Shown: positions 46,260 through 53,647, counted from the first letter of the stretch. The stretch: 64,000 bases of DNA from Flavobacteriaceae bacterium (GCA_031277535.1 JAITMD010000019.1:124001-188000), one strand, 5' to 3'. The notes: generated from the letters alone by a model not told the origin. Numbers and translations: made by a program.

Positions 46260-47078
46260 TTAATTAGAACTAAGTTTTTTTTCTAATTCTTTGATATGGT
46301 TAATTAAACTGTTTAGTTCTTTTGTTATTTTAGAGGATACTATATTTGAAGTTTTAATAAGCATTTCTAAAGTATCTATTAAAATTTTTAATTCAGCTTG
46401 AGATATGGATTGTTGTAGTTGTTTTAAGTGATTTTTAGTACCAAGTAATACGTCAATTATATTTGTTTCTAAATTTTCACAATCTTCTTTATAAGAGTCT
46501 TCCTTTTCTTTATTGTTTAAATTATATATTATATATTCTAAATCGCTATAGTTAAAAACTATTTTCACTAAACTGTTAATTATTATATTTGGATCGTAAG
46601 TTTTATTTTCTGGAATAAGATTATAGTAGACTTGTGCTGATATGATCAAATGATGTATTTCATTAGTTTTAGATTCTATTGTATCGTTTATAAGTTTGTC
46701 ATTATTTCTTATTATTTCGGAAGATATATCTTCTATTTTTGTTTTAGTCTCTTTAACTTCTTTTTTTAACTTTTTTAATTTTTTAATCTCATCATTTATT
46801 TTATTAAATGATAAGTACCCTCCTAAAGCAATTATAATAGTAAAAAAGGTAATAATTATGGTGGTTGATATATTGAAACTGCTTAATACTAAATCGTTTT
46901 TAAAGTGAGATTCAAAAATTAGTTTATATACATCAACTATTTTTTTATCATTTTTTAGTTTTAAATTCTCAATAGAGTTGTTTATGTTGTCTATTCTTAT
47001 AAATAGCTGATATTGAATATAAAAAACAATCCCTATTGCTGCAGAAATTAAAAAGTAAAATATACGTACTATATTCAT
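46260..47078 (-). CDS. Membrane protein with two helices and a long coiled coil
   Basis: The 272-residue protein has one membrane helix at about 3-25 and another at about 70-92, then a Lys/Glu coiled coil (INDEIKKLKKLKKEVKETK) and a helical cytoplasmic C-terminus rich in Asn and Leu. No family is recognised. Membrane-anchored coiled-coil proteins in the lysogeny region of phages sometimes act in superinfection exclusion. That is the best guess here but rests on position and topology only. It is 22 bases downstream of the SHOCT gene and probably cotranscribed with it. Confidence 0.7.
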   Translation of the reverse strand: MNIVRIFYFLISAAIGIVFYIQYQLFIRIDNINNSIENLKLKNDKKIVDVYKLIFESHFKNDLVLSSFNISTTIIITFFTIIIALGGYLSFNKINDEIKKLKKLKKEVKETKTKIEDISSEIIRNNDKLINDTIESKTNEIHHLIISAQVYYNLIPENKTYDPNIIINSLVKIVFNYSDLEYIIYNLNNKEKEDSYKEDCENLETNIIDVLLGTKNHLKQLQQSISQAELKILIDTLEMLIKTSNIVSSKITKELNSLINHIKELEKKLSSN

Positions 47079-47100
47079 TATTGTTTTTGTTTAGTAATTA

Positions 47101-47607
47101 TTATTGCTTGATATATTTTTTTAATTCCTCTTTGATCTTATCATATTCTTCTTGTGTAATGACTTCTAAATCTAATAATGATTTACTTTCTTTTAGTTTA
47201 GATATAGCTTGTTCTTTTGTTAGTTTTCCTTTTGGATTAATTATTTCTCCTGCATCAAGTGCGTTCTCATAATCTACATTGACTGGTATCCATCCAAAAC
47301 CTTTAAATTCTATCCATATAGTGAATCCTGATTTTTCGTTACCATATGATTTTATTTTTGAGATAGTTATTTGTTTGCCTCCATGTGTTTGATGCATTCT
47401 TCCTCCTCCTTGTGATATAAATCTGAATCCATTAGGATCCATTGCTTTTCCTATTATTAAACTATCTCCTACTTTAATTATATCTCCATTCTTAGATATG
47501 TACTCTTTAAATGACTCATTGTTTTTTAGAAGGTTGTTATATTTAGCTGTTTGGGAAAATGATATCGTTGTAAATAGTATTATCAATAGTGTGAATATTT
47601 TTCTCAT
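47101..47607 (-). CDS. Exported SHOCT-domain protein
   Basis: The 168-residue protein has a signal peptide (about 1-19, RKIFTLLIILFTTISFSQ) and a middle strand-rich part of unknown type. The C-terminal segment LTKEQAISKLKESKSLLDL followed by EVITQEEYDKIKEELKKYI is a SHOCT domain, a short helical hairpin often at protein ends and thought to be an oligomerisation or binding module. It lies directly after the repressor gene on the same strand, so it would be expressed in lysogens and delivered to the periplasm or outer membrane. Confidence 0.75.
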   Translation of the reverse strand: MRKIFTLLIILFTTISFSQTAKYNNLLKNNESFKEYISKNGDIIKVGDSLIIGKAMDPNGFRFISQGGGRMHQTHGGKQITISKIKSYGNEKSGFTIWIEFKGFGWIPVNVDYENALDAGEIINPKGKLTKEQAISKLKESKSLLDLEVITQEEYDKIKEELKKYIKQ

Positions 47608-47624
47608 AATGTATGGTTTTATTA

Positions 47625-48320
47625 TTATCTTCTCATTTGACGATTGATGAATACTACATTGTGTAGTTGACTAATGTCGTTAAGCGATAGTACTCTGTCT
47701 TCATATAATGGATTTAGTGAATGGATGGTAATTTCACCTTTTTCTACATTGTGGTCAATGATACGTTTGACAATGATTCCTTCTGTTTTGTGCGTTATCA
47801 CAAAATCCCATTTATTGATATGTAGTTTGCTGGTCCAGTATATTGGATTTACATTTCTGCATATAAGTAAGTCATGCTCAAAGATTGATTCTGCAGGATC
47901 TTTGTCTGATATCATGCTATCGCCCGAGACTTCGAAACATATATATTCTCCTTTTGGTTCTTGATCTGATGGTATAATGATAGGCATTTTTGGTAGCGAG
48001 TCCATGTATACTTTATTATCGAAACCACCCAGGTATCCAGCTTGTGCATATTGCGAAACTAAAGGAATGTATTTGACATGACCAGCAGTGATTGGAGTGG
48101 CCTCGTTTTTTATTTCTTCATTTTTAATCATTTCTCCTACTCCAGTTAAAAGCCATTTCTCACTTATTTCAGGAAAAGTTTTGAGTATTTGCTCTAATTT
48201 TGAAGCTCCTACATCTTTTACTTTATCTAAAAAACCATTTGAAAGACCTGTTTTTCTATAAAATTCACTCTTTGTTATATTATTTAACTCTATGATTTTC
48301 AATATTCTATCTATTAACAT
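47625..48320 (-). CDS. Phage repressor, XRE-like HTH plus S24 (LexA-type) peptidase
   Basis: This 231-residue protein is the likely CI-type lysogeny repressor. The N-terminal helix-turn-helix (about 8-40, ITKSEFYRKTGLSNGFLDKV) is followed by an S24 peptidase domain. The self-cleavage site is Ala94-Gly95 in YAQAGYLGG, the nucleophile Ser135 in EVSGDSMIS and the lysine Lys185 in GIIVKRI. RecA-stimulated self-cleavage would induce the prophage after DNA damage. It is divergent from the early operon, and the palindromes between (48363-48440) are its likely operators. Confidence 0.92.
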   Translation of the reverse strand: MLIDRILKIIELNNITKSEFYRKTGLSNGFLDKVKDVGASKLEQILKTFPEISEKWLLTGVGEMIKNEEIKNEATPITAGHVKYIPLVSQYAQAGYLGGFDNKVYMDSLPKMPIIIPSDQEPKGEYICFEVSGDSMISDKDPAESIFEHDLLICRNVNPIYWTSKLHINKWDFVITHKTEGIIVKRIIDHNVEKGEITIHSLNPLYEDRVLSLNDISQLHNVVFINRQMRR

Positions 48321-48353
48321 ATATCTATTTTAGATTATTTACTATTTTTAAAC

Positions 48354-48383
48354 TTGTTTCTTAGAGTATTTACTCTATATTTG
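48354..48383 (+). promoter_or_regulatory. Early rightward promoter (TTG-N19-TATATTTG)
   Basis: TTG at 48354-48356 and TATATTTG at 48376-48383 stand exactly 19 bases apart, the best match to the Bacteroidota consensus in the window. The perfect palindrome AGAGTATTTACTCT (48363-48376) fills the spacer. Start point near 48388. A longer open frame starting at this TTG is therefore not the real gene start. Confidence 0.75.
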
Positions 48384-48440
48384 TCATGTCAGGTCACGTT
48401 AATAATTTATGATTTTAAACGTAAAACCTTGACATGTCAC
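48363..48440. promoter_or_regulatory. Operator-like palindromes between repressor and early operon
   Basis: AGAGTATTTACTCT at 48363-48376, two TGTCA half-sites at 48382-48391 followed by GGTCACG, and TGACATGTCA at 48430-48439. ATGTCA-type half-sites also occur at 44943-44950 and 45060-45067. They are placed as expected for CI- and Cro-type control of the divergent promoters. Confidence 0.6.
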
Positions 48441-48455
48441 AAATTGGTCAAAAGT

Positions 48456-48707
48456 ATGAAAAAAGTTATTGAGATACACGCTGCTGATGAAGAAATAGCG
48501 ATTAGAGCAAAATCTCTAAAAATACTGAGTGATTTTAGAGTATTAGGATTTGTTACCAGAAAATCATTTTTAAGTGTGGTAATGGAGAAGTGTCCTGAAT
48601 TAAATAGTCATGATGGTGGAAATAGACTTGTTAATTTTTGGGCAGGTCGTGAATTTAGATTGAATCATCAATTGGAAGAAGTATTAGAAATATTAAAAAT
48701 CGAATAG
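48456..48707 (+). CDS. Small early phage protein, 83 residues
   Basis: First gene of the rightward early operon. The protein is charged, with helices around EIAIRAKSLKILSDFRVLGF and KSFLSVVMEKCPEL. I do not recognise its family. The position opposite the repressor suggests a Cro-like or early regulatory role, although no clear helix-turn-helix is seen. I start it at the ATG at 48456; the longer frame begins inside the promoter. Confidence 0.7.
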   Translation: MKKVIEIHAADEEIAIRAKSLKILSDFRVLGFVTRKSFLSVVMEKCPELNSHDGGNRLVNFWAGREFRLNHQLEEVLEILKIE

Positions 48708-48709
48708 TT

Positions 48710-48973
48710 ATGGATGGTAAATTAATATTAGAAGGTATTACAGCTGCTGCGTTGATTGATATGATAGCTGATGTGGTGGTTGAAAAATTGCAAAGTTCTA
48801 AAAATGAAGATGTTTTGATGAATCGTGAAGAGACAGCAAAGTTTTTGAGAATTGGATTGTCTACTTTGAGTAGATGGACTTCTGAGGGGCGTGTGGTGAG
48901 TCATGGAATAGGAGGTAAGGTGTATTACTATAAATCTGAGATTGAGAATGCAATGGAAACTTTGAAAGTATAG
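48710..48973 (+). CDS. Excisionase-type HTH protein
   Basis: The 87-residue protein has a MerR-like winged helix of the excisionase/HTH_17 type: MNREETAKFLRIGLSTLSRWTSEGR followed by a wing GIGGKVYYYKSEIENAM. Such proteins bend attachment-site DNA or act as small regulators; it may be the prophage's Xis. It starts two bases after the previous gene. Confidence 0.82.
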   Translation: MDGKLILEGITAAALIDMIADVVVEKLQSSKNEDVLMNREETAKFLRIGLSTLSRWTSEGRVVSHGIGGKVYYYKSEIENAMETLKV

Positions 48974-48975
48974 TT

Positions 48976-49122
48976 ATGAAAACATTTGAGGAGTCTTGGA
49001 AGGTATTTAGTGATAAGATAGTAAACTATGTAAACAATGAAACACATCAAGGATATACTACAGGAAGTGCCAGCTGTGGCAATGATGAACCAAAACAGCA
49101 AAGTGGGGAAAGTAACTGTTAA
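48976..49122 (+). CDS. Small hypothetical protein, 48 residues
   Basis: A short frame directly two bases after the excisionase-like gene encodes MKTFEESWKVFSDKIVNYVN and ends in a polar GNDEPKQQSGESNC. The start spacing supports translation. It overlaps the next frame by 86 bases in another reading frame. No family is recognised. Confidence 0.5.
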   Translation: MKTFEESWKVFSDKIVNYVNNETHQGYTTGSASCGNDEPKQQSGESNC

Positions 49123-49216
49123 CCCTACAAAGTGTAAAGCAGAAGTGAAGGCTTGCCACCCTGGGGAGTTTTTTGGTTGTGTGGAGGAATGTAGGGTTTG
49201 TAAAAGAAAGTTTTAA
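49037..49216 (+). CDS. Small cysteine-rich protein, 59 residues
   Basis: The protein starts MKHIKDILQEVPAVA and carries five cysteines in KCKAEVKACHPGEFFGCVEECRVCK, suggestive of a zinc-binding or disulfide-rich mini-domain. It overlaps the preceding frame and its TAA stop shares a base with the next ATG (TAATG). An alternative start is the methionine pair at 49082. The function is unknown. Confidence 0.5.
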   Translation: MKHIKDILQEVPAVAMMNQNSKVGKVTVNPTKCKAEVKACHPGEFFGCVEECRVCKRKF

Positions 49217-49296
49217 TGAAACGTAGTGAAGTTATCGCGCCTGTGATTTTTGGCGCGTCTATGGCAATTCTGCTTGTGTTGGTTGTATTGCTTTAA
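49216..49296 (+). CDS. Single-helix membrane peptide, 26 residues
   Basis: The peptide MKRSEVIAPVIFGASMAILL ends in VLVVLL and is almost entirely one membrane helix after a basic start. It is coupled to the cysteine-rich gene by the TAATG overlap. Size makes this uncertain, but the overlap and clean topology favour a real peptide. Confidence 0.42.
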   Translation: MKRSEVIAPVIFGASMAILLVLVVLL

Positions 49297-49304
49297 TGAG
49301 ATAA

Positions 49305-49384
49305 CAGAGAGTGAGTCAACTGGGTTGTAAAGTGAAGTAGTAGTCAAAATTTTTTCCATAAGGGTTCGAATCCCTTCTCTCTGA
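49305..49384 (+). tRNA. tRNA-like element with intact acceptor and T arms
   Basis: CAGAGAG (49305-49311) pairs over 7 bp with CTCTCTG (49377-49383), followed by an A in the discriminator position. A perfect T arm, AAGGG-TTCGAAT-CCCTT (49360-49376), abuts it. A D-loop-like AACTGGG lies at 49318. The D stem does not close and no 5-bp anticodon stem can be found, so no anticodon can be assigned. It is probably a degenerate tRNA or tRNA mimic rather than a working tRNA. Confidence 0.4.
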
Positions 49385-49404
49385 CGAACTTTAAAAATTA
49401 GTAT

Positions 49405-49827
49405 ATGGAAGCTAAGATTTTTCAAAACATCCCTGAGAGGGATCGTGTGCAATATCTGAAAGATAATGCAGTGAGTAGTGAACAGAAAACTTATATGCGT
49501 GCACTTGATAAGGCAGAGGTGATTGAGTTGCAAAATAAGTATGCTCAGAAGGCTATTGAGTTGAATATTGCAGATGAGACCTTAAAGTCGCATCGCGAAA
49601 CGTTTAAAGTAACGGCTAAGCCTTTGAAATTTGAAATGGGTAAACTAATGCAGGGGATTAGAACATCGTCTGAAGAGATAACGGAAGAGGTGTTTTTGCT
49701 TGCAGATATGGATGAGCAAATGATGGGGTATTATAACTCATTGGGTGAGTTGATTTATTCGCGCCCATTGTTGGCGAGTGAAAGACAATTTTCGATAGTT
49801 AGTAGCGCAATGCAAAAAATAGGATAG
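49405..49827 (+). CDS. Phage protein of unknown function, 140 residues
   Basis: The protein is predicted largely helical and charged, with a possible coiled coil across residues 35-70 (DKAEVIELQNKYAQKAIELN). No family is recognised. It belongs to the early/replication operon: 2 bases separate it from the next gene. Confidence 0.72.
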   Translation: MEAKIFQNIPERDRVQYLKDNAVSSEQKTYMRALDKAEVIELQNKYAQKAIELNIADETLKSHRETFKVTAKPLKFEMGKLMQGIRTSSEEITEEVFLLADMDEQMMGYYNSLGELIYSRPLLASERQFSIVSSAMQKIG

Positions 49828-49829
49828 TT

Positions 49830-50093
49830 ATGGAGGGTGTTATGAATGCTTTGCAGAGTTATCTTGATACTCTGAATGAAAAAGGGTTTAGGTATCAATT
49901 GTTAAATGATAATAATGAATCAATTGTTTTGAGTGTTATTAATGGAGTTGTTGTATCAGCACATATTGGAGTTGTTGTATCAGCACATATTGGAGGATTT
50001 GTTAAGAGGGTAATATATACAGAAGACAGAGTGTCTGATTTATTAGAAGAAGTAGAATATTATGTTGAATCAATATTAGAAACAAGATCATGA
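49830..50093 (+). CDS. Small phage protein with an internal 24-bp duplication
   Basis: The 87-residue protein is unrecognised. Residues 39-46 and 47-54 are the same octapeptide GVVVSAHI, because bases 49944-49967 are repeated exactly at 49968-49991. The duplication keeps the frame and looks recent. Without it the protein would be 79 residues. Its stop overlaps the next start as ATGA. Confidence 0.68.
   Translation: MEGVMNALQSYLDTLNEKGFRYQLLNDNNESIVLSVINGVVVSAHIGVVVSAHIGGFVKRVIYTEDRVSDLLEEVEYYVESILETRS
49944..49991 (+). repeat. Perfect 24-bp tandem duplication
   Basis: Two identical 24-mers, each encoding GVVVSAHI, lie head to tail inside the 87-residue gene. Exact identity suggests slippage or a recent duplication. 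Confidence 0.9.
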
Positions 50094-50797
50094 GTGATTT
50101 AAAAATTAGTGTAGTTGCTGAAGGCAATGAGGTAGTTGTAAGGCAAGGTTCTGCAGCTGAAATATATCAACCAGGAGAGTTTAAAGTATCTAATGTCACA
50201 ATTGGGGCTGTGGTTGAATTTTTAAGTAAAACGGATGTAGAAGAAAAGGTTATTCTTGACTCTGTGTTGGTTTATTCTTATGATAGGTTGACAATGGATT
50301 TGAGTTATGGGTTGTCTGTAAAGAATACATACTTACTTAATTCGGTTATAGAGTTGAATCCTGATTTGAATGCTTTTAATATTAATACAGGTAAGAAATA
50401 TAGTCCTTTTGAGTTGGCTGATTTTATTAAGATGAATAGGCATTTGTTTGAGAGTAAATCTATTGCTATGGAGCTTGTGTCTGTGCTTAAAAATATAAAG
50501 GCTAATGTGAATAAGGCTATTGAGGCAAATAGAGATGATAGAGGAAATAGGCGTGCCTTGATAGATCAGGTTGTTGATAGTAATATTCCGGAGTCTTTTA
50601 ATATTGAATTACCTGTTTTTAAAGGTTGTGGGAATGTTGTTGTGCCTGTTGAAGTGGTATTGGATGAGGATTTGGAATGTATGCTTATATCTCCTGATTT
50701 GAAGCAGATAATTGCTGAGGAATCAAAAATCTTAATCGATAATGAATTGGATAAGATTAAAGAGATGTGTCCACAATTGAGAGTATATCAAAAATAG
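50090..50797 (+). CDS. Phage protein of unknown function, 235 residues
   Basis: This acidic protein has an N-terminal strand-rich part (VVAEGNEVVVRQGSAAEIYQ), a middle with YSPFELADFIKMNRHLF and a helical FESKSIAMELVSVLKNIKAN. The layout resembles DUF2303-type phage proteins, often found near replication genes, but I could not confirm it. It overlaps the previous gene by four bases (ATGA). Confidence 0.7.
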   Translation: MSDLKISVVAEGNEVVVRQGSAAEIYQPGEFKVSNVTIGAVVEFLSKTDVEEKVILDSVLVYSYDRLTMDLSYGLSVKNTYLLNSVIELNPDLNAFNINTGKKYSPFELADFIKMNRHLFESKSIAMELVSVLKNIKANVNKAIEANRDDRGNRRALIDQVVDSNIPESFNIELPVFKGCGNVVVPVEVVLDEDLECMLISPDLKQIIAEESKILIDNELDKIKEMCPQLRVYQK

Positions 50798-50826
50798 TTT
50801 GGTGTGCTTTAAAAGAGAATGGTCGA

Positions 50827-50884
50827 TTTAAGCCAGTTTTAAAGAATTGGCTTAAAAAGGCCTATTGACGAAATAATCAATAGG
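50827..50884. promoter_or_regulatory. Two inverted repeats upstream of the initiator-like gene
   Basis: TTTAAGCCA pairs with TGGCTTAAA (50827-50856), and CCTATTGA pairs with TCAATAGG (50861-50884). The second repeat contains CCTATTGACGAAA, identical over 13 bases to the third iteron inside the gene. It may be an initiator autoregulation site or part of the origin. Confidence 0.55.
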
Positions 50885-50925
50885 TGTTTAATATTTAATA
50901 AAATAACAGTGTAAAAAGTAGTTAC

Positions 50926-51582
50926 ATGGAACCAGGATATTATGCTATTATACCTGCATCTGTAAGGTATGATAAGGAATTGCAACCTAATGCTAAGTTG
51001 CTCTATGGGGAGATTACAGCCTTAGCTCAACGTGAGGGATTTTGTTGGGCAGGAAATGATTATTTCGCTGAGCTGTATGGTGTTTCTACAGAAACTATTT
51101 CGAGGTGGATATCTGCTTTAAAAAAGGCGGGTTACATAGAGGTAGAATTGTTTAAAAAAGAAGGGAATAAACGCAAAATAGCTATTGACAAAAAAGTCAA
51201 GACCTATTGCGAAAAAAGTCAAGACCTATTGACAAAATCGTCAAGACCTATTGACGAAAAAGTCAAATCAAATAAGGAGAGTATTACAATTAATAATACA
51301 ATTAAAAGAACAGCTCTCGATTTTTTGAAAGAAAATGGTTTTAGTTCTTATGAATCTTTTGAAATGAGATTTAAAAAACAGATTGCTGATTTTGGAAAAT
51401 TCTGTGAGTTGTTTAACTGCAAATTTGATGAAGAGGATATTGAATACACAGTAAAAAAAATAAGTGCTCGATTAACAAGGTTTGCTTTGAATTATTGTGA
51501 GAATGAAAGGAAGGGGCAAGGAGGTAATCAACAACAAGTAATGCATCCAGTAGTTCAACAATATCAAAAAACAACATTTTAG
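50926..51582 (+). CDS. Replication initiator-like HTH protein (phage O-like)
   Basis: This 218-residue protein starts with MEPGYYAIIPASVRYDKELQPNAKLLYGEI and a winged helix (GNDYFAELYGVSTETISRWISALKKAGYIEVE), the layout of phage replication organiser proteins that sit beside DnaB. A linker at about 90-115 carries the 22-bp iterons, and the C-terminus is helical with a Gln-rich tail. It is immediately followed by the DnaB gene, so it most likely opens the origin and loads the helicase. The iterons are read in all three frames, so the repetition is at DNA, not protein, level. Confidence 0.8.
   Translation: MEPGYYAIIPASVRYDKELQPNAKLLYGEITALAQREGFCWAGNDYFAELYGVSTETISRWISALKKAGYIEVELFKKEGNKRKIAIDKKVKTYCEKSQDLLTKSSRPIDEKVKSNKESITINNTIKRTALDFLKENGFSSYESFEMRFKKQIADFGKFCELFNCKFDEEDIEYTVKKISARLTRFALNYCENERKGQGGNQQQVMHPVVQQYQKTTF
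51183..51266. repeat. 22-bp iterons, probable phage replication origin
   Basis: GTCAAGACCTATTG repeats at 51196, 51218 and 51240, each unit exactly 22 bp with an A-rich remainder (GCGAAAAAA, ACAAAATC, ACGAAAAA); partial units flank both sides. 22 bp is about two helical turns, so the sites lie on one DNA face. The array is inside the initiator gene, as in phage lambda, where the origin lies within O. Confidence 0.75.
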
Positions 51583-51584
51583 TT

Positions 51585-53057
51585 ATGAAAGAAGTTAGTA
51601 AAGGGTTTATTCCTCCGCATTCAAAGCAAACAGAAGAGGCTGTGTTGGGGGCAATGCTTGTAGATAAGAATGGTTTGGATGAAGCAATGCAGGTGATTAA
51701 AGACTCAACGGTGTTCTATGTTCCTGAGCATGTGAAGGTGTATGAAGCAATGCATGCTTTGTATTCGAATAGTAGTCCTGTTGATTTGGTTACAGTAGCA
51801 CAACAATTGAGAGCTATGGGTGATAGTTCGCTTGGTAGATTGATTGTTGAGTTGGCACAAAGTGTAAGTTCTTCTGCGCATATTGAGTATCACTGTAGGA
51901 TATTGTTGCAGCACAAGCTAAGAAGAATGATTGTAGCTTTTAATCACAATATAACTGCAGCTGCAATGGATGAGACTAATGATGTGTTTGAGTTGTTGGC
52001 TCGTTGGAATAAAGAGTTTGACAATGTGTCTGAGTTGATATTAACTGGTAGATCAAGTGTTGTTATATCTGAATCGTTGCAGGACCTATCTAAGCGTTTG
52101 GAGTTTATATCTAAGAGCACAGGAGAAAGTAAAGTGACAGGTGTGTTGACTGGATTTAAGCGAATAGATGCTTATACAAGTGGATATCAGAATGGAGATT
52201 TGGTTATAGTTGCTGCTCGCCCCGGAATGGGCAAAACGGCAAAGGCATTAAAGACAGTTGTGGAGAATGCGAAGGTTGGTAACGGTGTAGGTTTTATTTC
52301 TTTAGAGATGCCTAATCAACAGTTGACAGCAAGGATAGTTGCTATTGATACTAACTTTCATTTAGGTCAACTTATGAAAACAGGATTTGATAAACCGCAG
52401 TATTGGGATACTTATCAGTATCATGTTGCAAGGATAGAGAAGTATCCAATATACATGAAGGATAGTGGGTGTAGTGATATCTCTGACATTGTAGTACAAG
52501 CAAGACAATGGAAGCGTAAGTATGATATAAAACTATTGATTGTTGATTATCTGCAGTTGATTAGTGATAAAACAAAAGGTAATAACAGAGAGAATGAGGT
52601 AAGTTCTGTGAGTCGTAGGTTGAAGTTGTTGGCTAAGGAGCTTGAGATTCCGATTATAGTTATGTCACAGTTGTCGAGAGCTGTTGAGACGCGCGGACAT
52701 TCTAAACGTCCTTTGTTGTCTGATTTGAGAGAGTCTGGTTCTATTGAGCAAGATGCAGATATAGTTGAGTTTATCTATCGTCCTGAATATTATAATATTG
52801 ATTTGAGTAATCCGGAGTATGATGAAATGACTTCACAAGGAGGTGATACAGAGATAATCTTTGCTAAGTATAGAGCGGGTTCTGTTGGTACAACTTACTT
52901 GAAATGGATTGGTGATAAGACAAAGTTTATTGATCCAACAGATAGTAGAGAGAATGGAAGTGGTCAACAAGAATCTGATGTGTATAGTAATGTGGAAGTT
53001 TATGTGCCTACTGTGAGTGCTGCAGAAGCTTTTGGAGATAGTGAGGTTGTTTTTTAA
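51585..53057 (+). CDS. Replicative DNA helicase, DnaB family
   Basis: This 490-residue phage-encoded helicase unwinds DNA at the replication fork. The N-terminal domain (PHSKQTEEAVLGAMLVDKNG, about 1-110) precedes the RecA-like core. The core has Walker A ARPGMGKT near residues 213-220, VDYLQLIS (Walker B), SRRLKLLAKELEIPIIVMSQ, RAVETRGHSKRPLLSDLRES and DADIVEFIYR. All motifs are intact. The C-terminal 40 residues are acidic and variable. It starts two bases after the initiator gene, and the two form the replication module. Confidence 0.94.
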   Translation: MKEVSKGFIPPHSKQTEEAVLGAMLVDKNGLDEAMQVIKDSTVFYVPEHVKVYEAMHALYSNSSPVDLVTVAQQLRAMGDSSLGRLIVELAQSVSSSAHIEYHCRILLQHKLRRMIVAFNHNITAAAMDETNDVFELLARWNKEFDNVSELILTGRSSVVISESLQDLSKRLEFISKSTGESKVTGVLTGFKRIDAYTSGYQNGDLVIVAARPGMGKTAKALKTVVENAKVGNGVGFISLEMPNQQLTARIVAIDTNFHLGQLMKTGFDKPQYWDTYQYHVARIEKYPIYMKDSGCSDISDIVVQARQWKRKYDIKLLIVDYLQLISDKTKGNNRENEVSSVSRRLKLLAKELEIPIIVMSQLSRAVETRGHSKRPLLSDLRESGSIEQDADIVEFIYRPEYYNIDLSNPEYDEMTSQGGDTEIIFAKYRAGSVGTTYLKWIGDKTKFIDPTDSRENGSGQQESDVYSNVEVYVPTVSAAEAFGDSEVVF

Positions 53058-53068
53058 AGTGGTGTGTT

Positions 53069-53386
53069 ATGGAGGTCGTTATAGGATTGTATGGGTGTTA
53101 TTGTCATTCTTTTAAAGATTGGGATGAGCATAATTACTTTAGTAAACAAAAAGTAACTATTGGAAGTATTGTAAAAGTAAGGTGTTCAGGATTGTTTGCT
53201 ATAGTAGAGTCAAGTAAGAATGGAGGTGGGTATGTAGATATAAATATACTACCCTGTAAGTTTCCGAGAGATAAAACATATGAACATGTTTCTAATCTTA
53301 TTCAAAGTAAAGATTTTACTGTTTATGATAAAGAACAGTTTAATAGGTTAAAAAATAAACGGTTAAATCAATTGAGTATAATTTAA
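53069..53386 (+). CDS. Phage protein of unknown function, 105 residues
   Basis: The protein starts MEVVIGLYGCYCHSFKDWDE, is beta-rich and basic toward the end, and is not recognised. It is the first gene after the helicase (11-base gap) in a run of small unknown genes leading to the HNH gene. Confidence 0.6.
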   Translation: MEVVIGLYGCYCHSFKDWDEHNYFSKQKVTIGSIVKVRCSGLFAIVESSKNGGGYVDINILPCKFPRDKTYEHVSNLIQSKDFTVYDKEQFNRLKNKRLNQLSII

Positions 53387-53408
53387 AACTTCTCACTTGG
53401 ATTTGTAA

Positions 53409-53639
53409 GTGATTTTAATAATGGAAGTACAATGGTTAATAGAGAGTGTAGATAGTTTTTACTATAGAAGTAATAGTTTTTATTCTTATACATATAAAGA
53501 AATTACTTATTGGTTTAATCCTGTGTCTTTTGAAAGAAAAGAGACAGAGAGGGTTGTGTGTATTGAAAAAGGTCAAGAGTATAATCTACCTATTTGGTGT
53601 AGTAGATGTGAGTATAGAAGTAGATTGAATCATGGGTAG
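53409..53639 (+). CDS. Phage protein of unknown function, 76 residues
   Basis: The protein is rich in Tyr, Ser and Trp (DSFYYRSNSFYSYTYKEI) with a C-terminal CSRCEYR pair of cysteines. No family is recognised. The start may be the second methionine (MEVQWL) at 53421. It belongs to the same run of small genes. Confidence 0.55.
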   Translation: MILIMEVQWLIESVDSFYYRSNSFYSYTYKEITYWFNPVSFERKETERVVCIEKGQEYNLPIWCSRCEYRSRLNHG

Positions 53640-53647
53640 AGGATAGT

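Noticed and set aside
48354..48455. A 34-residue N-terminal extension of the first early phage gene
   Set aside because: The TTG start is the -33 element of a well-matched promoter and the region carries operators.
50827..50884. The hairpins before the initiator gene as ordinary terminators
   Set aside because: Neither is followed by a T run, and one shares sequence with the iterons.
51183..51266. The 22-bp array as a CRISPR
   Set aside because: Units are contiguous without unique spacers of 25-40 bases, there are no cas genes, and the array lies within a coding gene.
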